A DNA stretch of 5,254 bases from Planctomycetaceae bacterium (GTDB taxonomy: Bacteria; Planctomycetota; Planctomycetia; Pirellulales; Pirellulaceae), in assembly GCA_003455945.1 (NCBI GenBank), contig DMPQ01000070.1:12291-17544 (forward strand), written 5' to 3'. Under the pieces are notes generated by a model that was given only the letters and a program-made list of their open reading frames with translations, had not been told where the DNA came from and made no database searches. The translations under genes were made by a program, and so were the position numbers. Below, one piece after another: positions 1 to 4,823 of this stretch (its first letter is position 1; the number at the start of each line of letters is the position of its first letter).

Positions 1-401
1 CGGAATCGCCGCACGATGTCCGTCGCCTCGGCGTGGTCGCTCGCCAGCGGCTTTTGGGCGAGGACCCCTTCGAGATGCCGCCCGCGGCGCGCGATCTCGC
101 GCAGGATCGCTCCCTGGCGATCGGGAGGGACGGCGACGTCGAGCACCTGCAGCGAACGATCCTCGATCAGCTCGCGCCAGTGTTTCGCCGTGCGCGGAAT
201 CGCATGTCGCTCGGCCACCTCGCGCACCCGCTCGATCCGCCGCGATGCGATCGACTCGACCCGAAATCCCGCCTGTCGATAGGCGACCAGATGACAGTCG
301 GCCATGATGAAGCCGGCGCCGATACAGCCGATCGCCCGGTCGTTGCGACGCGGCAGGCGCGGAAGATGGTCGAGCGTTTCGGGCGGGGGCTGCTTGGCCA
401 T
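1..401 (-). CDS. Gfo/Idh/MocA family NAD(P)-dependent oxidoreductase, N-terminal part (3' end beyond left edge)
   Basis: The visible 133 residues form the Rossmann half of a Gfo/Idh/MocA-type sugar or polyol dehydrogenase, which binds NAD(P) and oxidises or reduces a sugar, inositol or related substrate in the cytosol. After about 20 basic, Pro-rich residues comes the first beta strand and dinucleotide loop, AIGCIGAGFI (residues 23-32), then the helix ending in H37 and the second strand VESIASR (48-54). A strand VLDVAVPP (86-93) follows, and LAQKPLA (114-120) is the family's EKP-type motif with Q in place of E. The catalytic C-terminal domain lies outside the window, so the substrate cannot be read. 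The ATG at 399-401 is chosen because GAGG (407-410), overlapping the stop codon of the upstream isomerase gene, sits 5 nt before it. The 7-bp gap to that gene indicates one operon and probably translational coupling. Family assignment is strong; the specific reaction is unknown. Confidence 0.9.
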   Translation of the reverse strand, partial: MAKQPPPETLDHLPRLPRRNDRAIGCIGAGFIMADCHLVAYRQAGFRVESIASRRIERVREVAERHAIPRTAKHWRELIEDRSLQVLDVAVPPDRQGAILREIARRGRHLEGVLAQKPLASDHAEATDIVRRF

Positions 402-408
402 CGCCCCC

Positions 409-1230
409 TCAGCCCCGCAGTCCGTGTCGGCGCATCAGCAGATCGGTCTCGCGATACGCCTCGGTCACCCACTCCACGATCCGCGACGGCTCGGGCGAGT
501 ACTCGAGTTCGATCGAAATCGCTCCCGGAATCTCCAGCTGCTTCAGTTCGGCCAGATAGGCGTCGAACGGCACGACGCCGCGCCCCGGCGGAAGATCGCC
601 GTGCACCTTGCCGTCGCAGTCCGAGATGTGGACGTGGATCGCCTTGCCCTTCAGACGTCGCAGTTCTTCGGGGCGCACGCCGCCGAGCACCAGATGCGAG
701 ATGTCGATGTTCGCCTTGACCGCCGGATGGTCGCACTCGTCGATGAATCGGACCATCGTGTCGACCGAGTTCAGCAGCGACAGCGGGAACGGCTCCAGCT
801 CGAGCGCGATCGACACGCCCAGCTTCGCCGCGTGGTCGCCGATCGTCCGGAGCGTCTCGACGCCGAAACTCCATTGCTCTTCGGGAGCGATCACCTCGCG
901 GTTCCAGATGTACTCGCCGAGCACGAGCAGCACGTTCTTCGCGTCGTACTCGTACGCCAGATCGAGATACGCCTTGACCCGATCGACATGAAAGCGGCGA
1001 ACCGAGGCGTTGAAGTCGACCAGCCCGACGGCGACACAGGCGATCGAGACGATCGGCAGTTCGAGCCGCTCGCATTCGCGCCGGATCAGACGACGCTCGA
1101 CCGCATCGACCTCCAGCGGATCGACGAAGATGTCGACGCAGTCGAAGCCGATCTCCTTGGTCTTGCGCAAACCGAAGACGGTCGGCTGTTGAGCCTGGAC
1201 CCAAGCGGAGTTGATCAGTCCCAGTTGCAT
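409..1230 (-). CDS. Sugar phosphate isomerase/epimerase-like TIM-barrel protein (xylose isomerase-like / AP_endonuc_2 family)
   Basis: This 273-aa protein has the full length of a xylose-isomerase-like TIM-barrel enzyme of the group that includes sugar-phosphate isomerases, tagatose/psicose 3-epimerases and inosose dehydratase. Such enzymes usually interconvert keto-sugars or dehydrate cyclitols with a divalent metal. The likely metal ligands are in the expected order on barrel strands: E144 in IALELEP, D176 with H179 in NIDISHL, H199/H201 in IHVHISD, and E241 in SIELEY. A PPGRGVVPF segment (214-222) matches the substrate-loop motif PGxGxxxF of this fold. No signal peptide is present, so it is cytosolic. 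The ATG at 1228-1230 has AGGAG (1237-1241) 6 nt upstream. It is the first gene of a two-gene operon with the Gfo/Idh/MocA oxidoreductase, a pairing common in inositol, polyol and keto-sugar catabolism. The exact substrate cannot be told from sequence alone. Confidence 0.92.
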   Translation of the reverse strand: MQLGLINSAWVQAQQPTVFGLRKTKEIGFDCVDIFVDPLEVDAVERRLIRRECERLELPIVSIACVAVGLVDFNASVRRFHVDRVKAYLDLAYEYDAKNVLLVLGEYIWNREVIAPEEQWSFGVETLRTIGDHAAKLGVSIALELEPFPLSLLNSVDTMVRFIDECDHPAVKANIDISHLVLGGVRPEELRRLKGKAIHVHISDCDGKVHGDLPPGRGVVPFDAYLAELKQLEIPGAISIELEYSPEPSRIVEWVTEAYRETDLLMRRHGLRG

Positions 1231-1236
1231 CGCGCT

Positions 1237-1241
1237 CTCCT
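1237..1241 (-). promoter_or_regulatory. Ribosome binding site of the TIM-barrel isomerase gene
   Basis: On the minus strand AGGAG stands 6 nt before the ATG at 1230. It is the best Shine-Dalgarno match in the window and fixes the start of the isomerase gene. Confidence 0.8.
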
Positions 1242-1280
1242 GGTCTCGCGGCGGTCGATCGACGAGAGCCCGTCGAAAGG

Positions 1281-1309
1281 GAACGCTGCGGTGCGGGGGA
1301 GCAGCGTTC
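1281..1309 (-). promoter_or_regulatory. Hairpin in the 5' leader of the isomerase/oxidoreductase operon
   Basis: Perfect 9-bp arms GAACGCTGC (1281-1289) and GCAGCGTTC (1301-1309) enclose an 11-nt loop. The hairpin lies about 50 nt before the isomerase start codon and downstream of the candidate promoter, so it would be in the leader of that mRNA. The minus strand after it reads CCTTTCG, only a weak U-rich tail, so a true terminator is not supported. It may stabilise the mRNA, attenuate expression, or be incidental. Confidence 0.5.
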
Positions 1310-1333
1310 TCTCGGGGCTCGAAAGGCGGACCA

Positions 1334-1362
1334 GTTGTAGGAGATGCCCGAGGGGCTGTCCA
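1334..1362 (-). promoter_or_regulatory. Candidate sigma70-type promoter for the isomerase/oxidoreductase operon
   Basis: The minus strand shows TGGACA (1357-1362, 5 of 6 to TTGACA), a 17-bp spacer, and TACAAC (1334-1339, 4 of 6 to TATAAT). Transcription would start near 1327 and give a leader of about 97 nt containing a hairpin and the AGGAG site. The position just downstream of a minus-strand terminator and upstream of the first operon gene supports it. The consensus is inferred from general bacterial rules, and sigma preferences of this organism are unknown. Confidence 0.45.
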
Positions 1363-1381
1363 TCATCGGCGGAGCCCCTCG
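1349..1381. repeat. Inverted repeat over the -35 region (possible operator)
   Basis: Arms CGAGGGGCT (1349-1357) and AGCCCCTCG (1373-1381) are perfect 9-bp complements separated by 15 bp. The left arm covers part of the promoter spacer and one base of the -35 hexamer, and the right arm lies just upstream of -35. This placement would suit a dimeric repressor of a sugar operon, but no regulator gene is visible and a chance palindrome in GC-rich DNA is possible. Confidence 0.35.
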
Positions 1382-1454
1382 CTACGGCACGCTCGGCCTC
1401 GCCCGAGAGATCGGTGAGTCGCGTTTCGACTTGGGCCGACTCCGCGATGTCGAC

Positions 1455-1510
1455 GAAAAAAGGGCTCGCCCTCATCTCCCCGCGGTCGGGAGAGACATGG
1501 GCGAGCCCTT
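1455..1510 (-). terminator. Strong intrinsic terminator with nested stems (minus strand)
   Basis: Arms AAGGGCTCGCCC (1460-1471) and GGGCGAGCCCTT (1499-1510) form a perfect 12-bp stem. Inside it, TCTCCC and GGGAGA (within about 1475-1493) can make a second 6-bp stem. On the minus strand the outer stem is followed by an uninterrupted run of T (A at 1456-1461 on plus), the classic Rho-independent arrangement. It would stop minus-strand transcripts from the right, for example those from the 165-aa protein gene, before they enter the isomerase operon. On the plus strand there is no T run after the stem. The element could also be one copy of a dispersed genomic palindrome. Confidence 0.75.
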
Positions 1511-1830
1511 CGCCGTGAAAAACCGGCCGGCAATGCTGGTTGCCGATCAATTGCCGCTCAACTCGGCGGCTGGTGCCTAAGATTCACGGTGCAATCCCTG
1601 GCCATACTCAGAGGGCCATCCGATTCGCCGTCACCTCATCGAGGCGACGGGAATCGAAGAGAAGCACGCACCGTGCCGAACGCTCCGAATCGCTGCTCGT
1701 CCGAAAGAAATCGAACGGCGTACGGCCTCAACTAGGCGCTGCGCGGCCCGAGACGAACGACTGGGAAGTTCAGGAAGAGTTCCGCGAGCTCATTCGGTCG
1801 AGCGACGACGCCGGTCGGTTTGTAATTCTT
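1511..1830. other. Intergenic stretch with no recognisable gene
   Basis: The frames open through this stretch are rich in Arg and Ser, lack a good ribosome site, and show no recognisable motif on either strand. It contains one marked hairpin (1622-1655) and a short TGGCC/GGCCA stem (about 1598-1618). It lies downstream of the stop codon of the 165-aa protein gene and probably holds its 3' untranslated region as far as the terminator at 1455-1510. I see no tRNA cloverleaf and no signal-recognition-particle RNA core. Confidence 0.6.
1622..1655. repeat. Bulged inverted repeat (hairpin) downstream of the 165-aa protein gene
   Basis: GATTC (1622-1626) pairs with GAATC (1651-1655). CCGTCACCTC (1628-1637) pairs with GAGGCGACGG (1641-1650) around a 3-nt loop, with one bulged G at 1627. 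The single non-Watson-Crick position (A1633 with C1645 on plus) becomes a G-U wobble in minus-strand RNA, so the fold is better as a minus transcript. No T run follows on either side, so this is a structured element rather than a clear terminator. It may be a 3'-end stabiliser or part of a small RNA. Confidence 0.45.
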
Positions 1831-2328
1831 TCAAAGGACTTGGAACGCATCGTCGTCGTCCGGCTCTTCCGGCTCCGGTCCCTTCGCTGCGGCCCCCGGA
1901 TCGGCCCCGGCGAAAAGGCTTGCCAGAATCGCCTGAAAGACCATCTCCTGCTTGTCGAACTCCGCCTGCTCGGCCTGGTAATGACAGACCAGGGTCCGGT
2001 CGGGGGCACGGCATCCCCAGATCCGCCCCTCGACCAGATAGTCGAAGCAGAAGAAGCGGATCTCGAGTCCGAGCCAGAGCATGCCGGGCAACTCGAGCGT
2101 CGCCCCTTCCTTCTCGACATCCATGAACTCCGCTTCGACGCCGACGAGCACTTGCTGCACCGCCTCGGCCGGCGAGAGTCCGGAAGGAATCGCCTGCAGA
2201 CTCCAGACGCCTCCGCCGGGCGTGTCGAGCGTGATGTCGAGCGGTTCCCCCGGCTCGTCCCGTTCGTCGAGACGCCAGTTTTCGGGATAGGCGAACCGGA
2301 GGCCGTTGCGGTCGTACCAGTGCGGCAT
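1831..2328 (-). CDS. Conserved-looking cytosolic protein of unknown function, 165 aa
   Basis: I do not recognise a named family with confidence. The protein opens with MPHWYDRNGLRFAYPENW, a pattern seen in PsbP/DcrB-like alpha-beta domains where an N-terminal strand leads into a YPxxW motif, so a small domain of that fold is possible. The middle alternates strands and helices, with Trp, Cys and aromatic residues at about 82-106 (LPGMLW, RFFCFDYLVEGRIWG). The tail is very acidic and Pro-rich (PEPEEPDDDD, about 151-160). There is no signal peptide or membrane segment. The frame also stays open upstream to about 2478, but that extension is low-complexity Arg/Pro/Ser, so the ATG at 2326-2328 is preferred; no Shine-Dalgarno site precedes it. 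It is transcribed alone, divergently from the TPR lipoprotein gene. The gene is probably real, because the opposite strand shows only low-complexity frames. Confidence 0.72.
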   Translation of the reverse strand: MPHWYDRNGLRFAYPENWRLDERDEPGEPLDITLDTPGGGVWSLQAIPSGLSPAEAVQQVLVGVEAEFMDVEKEGATLELPGMLWLGLEIRFFCFDYLVEGRIWGCRAPDRTLVCHYQAEQAEFDKQEMVFQAILASLFAGADPGAAAKGPEPEEPDDDDAFQVL

Positions 2329-2414
2329 GGGGAGCGGTCTTGGCGAAAGGACAGGGGATCGGGAGGAGTGACCGCGCGCCCGGCCGGGGGGCGCAGCAGC
2401 CGTTCCGGATCGGG

Positions 2415-2444
2415 AGTATCGCGGAGCGGCGGTCGCGTTGTCGA
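2415..2444 (-). promoter_or_regulatory. Candidate promoter for the 165-aa protein gene
   Basis: The minus strand carries TCGACA (2439-2444, 5 of 6 to TTGACA), an 18-bp spacer, and GATACT (2415-2420, 4 of 6 to TATAAT). It would give a leader of roughly 80 nt before the ATG at 2328. Support is only the match and the location in the divergent intergenic region. Confidence 0.35.
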
Positions 2445-2483
2445 CCCGTCGTCTTGCGACCGGCCGGTCGTCGAGCATCGAAC

Positions 2484-2512
2484 TGTTCCGATTCGGGCGG
2501 TTCTGCTAGGTT
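2484..2512 (+). promoter_or_regulatory. Weak candidate promoter for the TPR lipoprotein gene
   Basis: TGCTAGGTT (2504-2512) resembles an extended -10 element (TGn followed by TAGGTT). The upstream hexamer TGTTCC (2484-2489) at 17-bp spacing is a poor -35. It lies about 75 bp before the proposed TTG start. This is the only suggestive site seen on this strand, and the evidence is thin. Confidence 0.25.
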
Positions 2513-2571
2513 CCCCGAGGTGTTCCCGGAGATCGCCGATCACTCACCCTCGAACCGATCCGGCGCGAGCC

Positions 2572-2577
2572 AGGGAG
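2572..2577 (+). promoter_or_regulatory. Ribosome binding site supporting a TTG start of the TPR lipoprotein gene
   Basis: AGGGAG ends 9 nt before TTG at 2587-2589. No ATG or GTG is available in frame between here and the lipobox, so this site decides the start. Confidence 0.55.
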
Positions 2578-2586
2578 TCCGTCGAC

Positions 2587-3498
2587 TTGAGCGCAGCGCG
2601 AACGATCTCGGCCACCCGCTCGCATCGGCTCGGCATCGCCCTGCTGATCCTGCTGGCACTGACCGGTTGTCAGCAGTGGCGTCGCCGTTCGACCGTTTCC
2701 CAGCTGGCCGAGAGTCGCGAGTTCGTCTTCGAGGGGCAGCGTCAATCGGAGCGGGGAGAATGGTCGCGCGCCGAGAGCCTGTTCCGCGACGCGGTCGATG
2801 CCTGTCCTCAGGACGAACGGGCTCACGGCCATCTGGCCGAGGCGCTCTGGCAGCAGGGGGCGGCGGAGGACGCGATCGAGACGCAGCGCAAGGCGGTGGA
2901 GCTTTCCGCCGGTGAAGCAAGGCATCGCGTCCGACTGGGCGAGATGTATCTCGAGGCGGGGAAGGTGATCGAGGCGCTCGCCGAAGCGGATGCGGCTCTG
3001 GCCAGAGATCGGACCTCGACCGCCGCCTGGAATCTCCGTTCGCTGGCGCTCGAACGCCTGGGGCGACGGCGCGAGGCGCTCGCCTGCCTGCAGCGTTCTC
3101 TGGCTGCCGACGACGCTCAGCCCTGGGTCTACGAACGGATCGCGACGCTCTACGAAGCGAGCAACGATCCGCAGCGCGCCTTGGCGACCTGGCAGGCCTA
3201 CGAGGATCGGTTCCCGGCCGACGATGTGCCGGCCGAAGTGCTGCGGCGCCAGGCGCTGGCGATGCAGCGACTGGAGCGTCCGCGCGAAGCGATCGAGCGA
3301 TTGGTCGAGGCGCGGCGGCGTGCTCCCGACTCGTACGACATCCTGATCGCACTCGCCGATCTGCAGTTCGAGACGGGGGACCGAGCCAACGCCCAACTGA
3401 CGCTTTCGCATCTGCGCGAAGCCTATCCGCAGGATGCTGCCGTCGAGTCGGTGGCGCGGCGATGGTCGGGCGAACCGAGCGAAACGCTGCGGCGGTAG
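2587..3498 (+). CDS. TPR-repeat lipoprotein
   Basis: The 303-aa product starts with a lipoprotein signal peptide: a short basic region (R5, R11, R14), the hydrophobic core LGIALLILLALTG (15-27), and the lipobox L25-T26-G27-C28. It should therefore be exported and lipid-anchored at Cys28. Almost all of the rest is tetratricopeptide repeat, about seven units of 34 residues from about 42 to 280. The clearest are at 42-74 (FVFEGQRQSERGEWSRAESL), 75-108 (AHGHLAEALWQQGAAEDAIE) and 109-142 (VRLGEMYLEAGKVIEALAEA). Such repeats form a superhelical scaffold for protein-protein contacts, and the partner is unknown. The frame stays open far upstream, to 1540, but that part is low-complexity, antisense to the 165-aa protein gene, and would bury the signal peptide inside the protein. 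TTG at 2587, with AGGGAG 9 nt upstream, is therefore chosen. It is a single-gene unit facing the flagellar genes, with no visible functional link to them. Confidence 0.85.
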   Translation: MSAARTISATRSHRLGIALLILLALTGCQQWRRRSTVSQLAESREFVFEGQRQSERGEWSRAESLFRDAVDACPQDERAHGHLAEALWQQGAAEDAIETQRKAVELSAGEARHRVRLGEMYLEAGKVIEALAEADAALARDRTSTAAWNLRSLALERLGRRREALACLQRSLAADDAQPWVYERIATLYEASNDPQRALATWQAYEDRFPADDVPAEVLRRQALAMQRLERPREAIERLVEARRRAPDSYDILIALADLQFETGDRANAQLTLSHLREAYPQDAAVESVARRWSGEPSETLRR

Positions 3499-3501
3499 CG
3501 C

Positions 3502-3537
3502 GATCGCCCGTCCCGAGATCGCCCGTCCCGAGATCGC
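3502..3537. repeat. 15-bp tandem direct repeat, two full copies plus a partial third
   Basis: GATCGCCCGTCCCGA occurs at 3502-3516 and again, identically, at 3517-3531. It is followed by GATCGC (3532-3537), which begins a third copy. The repeat starts 4 bp after the stop codon of the TPR gene, in the gap between convergent genes. It could be a slippage-generated repeat or a binding site; nothing visible distinguishes these. Confidence 0.85.
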
Positions 3538-3539
3538 AG

Positions 3540-3559
3540 GGCCTCGATCGAGCGAGGCC
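3540..3559. terminator. Hairpin in the convergent gap, possible bidirectional terminator without a T run
   Basis: GGCCTCG (3540-3546) and CGAGGCC (3553-3559) are perfect 7-bp arms around a 6-nt loop, between the ends of the TPR lipoprotein gene (plus) and flhB (minus). The location suits transcription termination for both, but neither strand has a T run after the stem, so it is not a canonical Rho-independent terminator. Confidence 0.4.
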
Positions 3560-3644
3560 GTGCTCGAATCGCTCGGTCCGAACATTCACTCCGCCGCACG
3601 CTGTCCCCGTGCGTCCGCGATGTCTCCTGCGACCGCGCGTCAGC

Positions 3645-4736
3645 TCAGCTCGCGGCGCGACGTGCTTCGTCGAACGGCGACTCCCCCTTCAGCTCATAGA
3701 CGTACCGGAGGACTTCGGCGACGGCGGCATAGTGCTTCATCGGCACCGGATGATCGACCTCGACCTCGGCATACAGCAGCTGGGCGAGTTCCTTCCGTTC
3801 GACGATCGGCACGCCGTTCTCGAGCGCCAGACGGCGAATGCGCTGCGCCATCGAACCGGCTCCCTTCGCCGAGACGATCGGAGCGATCATCGTCTTGGGG
3901 TCGTAGCGGATCGCGACCGCCAGCTCGGTCGGATTCGACACGACGGCATCCGAAGCGGGGACGGCCTGTCGCAGGCGGCTGTTGACGATCTCGCGCTGCA
4001 GCTCGCGGCGACGCCCCTTTAGCTTCGGATCTCCTTGGTTCTCCTTCAGCTCGTCGAAGAACTCCTGATCGGTCATCCGCAGATCCTGTTCGAGCTTCCA
4101 CCATTGGAACAGGTAGTCCGCAAGCGCCAGGATCAGCAGGACCGCCGCGATCTTCAGGCTGGTCCAGAGCGTCACTTCGGTCAGATAACCGGCCAGCTGG
4201 ATGACCGACAGATCGCCGACGGACAGCAGGCGATCCCGTTCCTGCCAGAGTGCCACGGCGGCGACGATCGCGACGACCGCCGTCTTGGCCAGTCCGAAGC
4301 CGACTCGAACGATGTTCTGCAGCGAGAACAAGCGTCCGAACCCCTTGATCGGATCGATTCGCGACAGATCGGGATTCAGACGAGACGGCAGGAGCATGAA
4401 GCCGGTCTGCCCCAGGTTGACCAGCACGGCAACGAGCATCAGCGCTCCCATCAGCGGGAGCAGCACGAGTGCGAGGACCGCGATGACCTGAAGACCGATC
4501 GCCCGCAGAAACGTGTCGTCGGCGGCGACCGCCGGTCGCTCCGTCAGAATCCGTTCCGAGAACTGCGTCAGATAGCCCGCGCCATACTCGCCGAGCGCGA
4601 GCAGGATCGAGATGCCGGCGAACAGCAGCGAGACCGAAACGAGATCCTGGCTGCGCGCGACCTGCCCCTTGCGTCGCGCCTGGTCGCGACGATGCGGTGT
4701 CGCTTCATGTTTCTTGTCACCCGCCTGTTCGGCCAT
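3645..4736 (-). CDS. flhB: Flagellar type III export protein FlhB with a variant NPTE cleavage motif
   Basis: FlhB is the inner-membrane export-gate component that switches the flagellar secretion apparatus from rod/hook to filament substrates. At 363 aa it has normal length. The basic N-terminus has the family signature ATPHRRDQARRKGQVARSQD (12-31). Four hydrophobic segments follow at about 33-50, 80-107, 143-164 and 190-210, with the conserved IDPIKGFGRLFS (127-138) between the second and third. The linker MTDQEFFDELKENQGDPKLK (221-240) leads into the cytosolic domain, which keeps AKGAGSMAQRIRRLA (290-304), GVPIVERKELAQLLY (308-322) and AVAEVLRYVYEL (338-349). The autocleavage motif, normally NPTH, reads N268-P269-T270-E271. 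The ATG at 4734-4736 starts at the expected point before the signature but has no clear Shine-Dalgarno site. It follows fliR after 87 bp; flhA, often next, is absent downstream, where a convergent gene lies. Confidence 0.97.
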   Translation of the reverse strand: MAEQAGDKKHEATPHRRDQARRKGQVARSQDLVSVSLLFAGISILLALGEYGAGYLTQFSERILTERPAVAADDTFLRAIGLQVIAVLALVLLPLMGALMLVAVLVNLGQTGFMLLPSRLNPDLSRIDPIKGFGRLFSLQNIVRVGFGLAKTAVVAIVAAVALWQERDRLLSVGDLSVIQLAGYLTEVTLWTSLKIAAVLLILALADYLFQWWKLEQDLRMTDQEFFDELKENQGDPKLKGRRRELQREIVNSRLRQAVPASDAVVSNPTELAVAIRYDPKTMIAPIVSAKGAGSMAQRIRRLALENGVPIVERKELAQLLYAEVEVDHPVPMKHYAAVAEVLRYVYELKGESPFDEARRAAS

Positions 4737-4787
4737 CCGCCGGCGCCGTCACTGATCGCAGTCGATCGGATCGATCGCGACGCGAAT

Positions 4788-4810
4788 CCGAGGCGCTGCG
4801 ATCGCCTCGG
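4788..4810. repeat. Hairpin in the fliR-flhB intergenic gap
   Basis: CCGAGGCG (4788-4795) and CGCCTCGG (4803-4810) form a perfect 8-bp stem with a 7-nt loop, 14 bp past the end of fliR and about 50 bp before flhB. There is no T run, so it more likely acts in mRNA processing or stability, or is incidental, than as a full terminator. Confidence 0.4.
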
Positions 4811-4823
4811 CGCGTCGCCGAGT

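Noticed and set aside
167..1366. 399-codon minus-strand open frame
   Set aside because: It overlaps the isomerase gene in another frame and is Arg/Ala-rich with no domain.
304..1518. 404-codon plus-strand open frame
   Set aside because: It runs antisense to the clearly recognisable isomerase gene and has Arg/Asp/His-rich, domain-free composition typical of an antisense frame in GC-rich DNA.
1215..1550. 111-codon minus-strand frame starting at TTG
   Set aside because: It reads through the terminator hairpin and the candidate promoter, overlaps the isomerase start, and has no ribosome site or known motif.
1511..1830. Possible tRNA or other known structured RNA in the gene-free stretch
   Set aside because: No TpsiC-loop motif, cloverleaf stems or signal-recognition-particle core could be found on either strand.
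1540..2586. Long plus-strand open frame joined in frame to the TPR lipoprotein gene
   Set aside because: It is rich in Arg, Ser and Pro with no recognisable motif, is antisense to a better gene at 1831-2328, and would place a lipoprotein signal peptide inside the protein.
3502..3537. Possible CRISPR or attachment site
   Set aside because: The repeat copies are directly abutting with no spacers, and there is no cas gene, integrase or tRNA nearby.
2506..3589. Two minus-strand frames of about 350 codons opposite the TPR gene
   Set aside because: Both are antisense to a convincing TPR lipoprotein; their composition is low-complexity, and the direct repeat merely creates a repeated DLGTG peptide.
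3645..4736. flhB as a pseudogene because of the altered cleavage motif
   Set aside because: The frame is intact, of normal length, and every other signature segment is conserved, so a functional variant is more likely.
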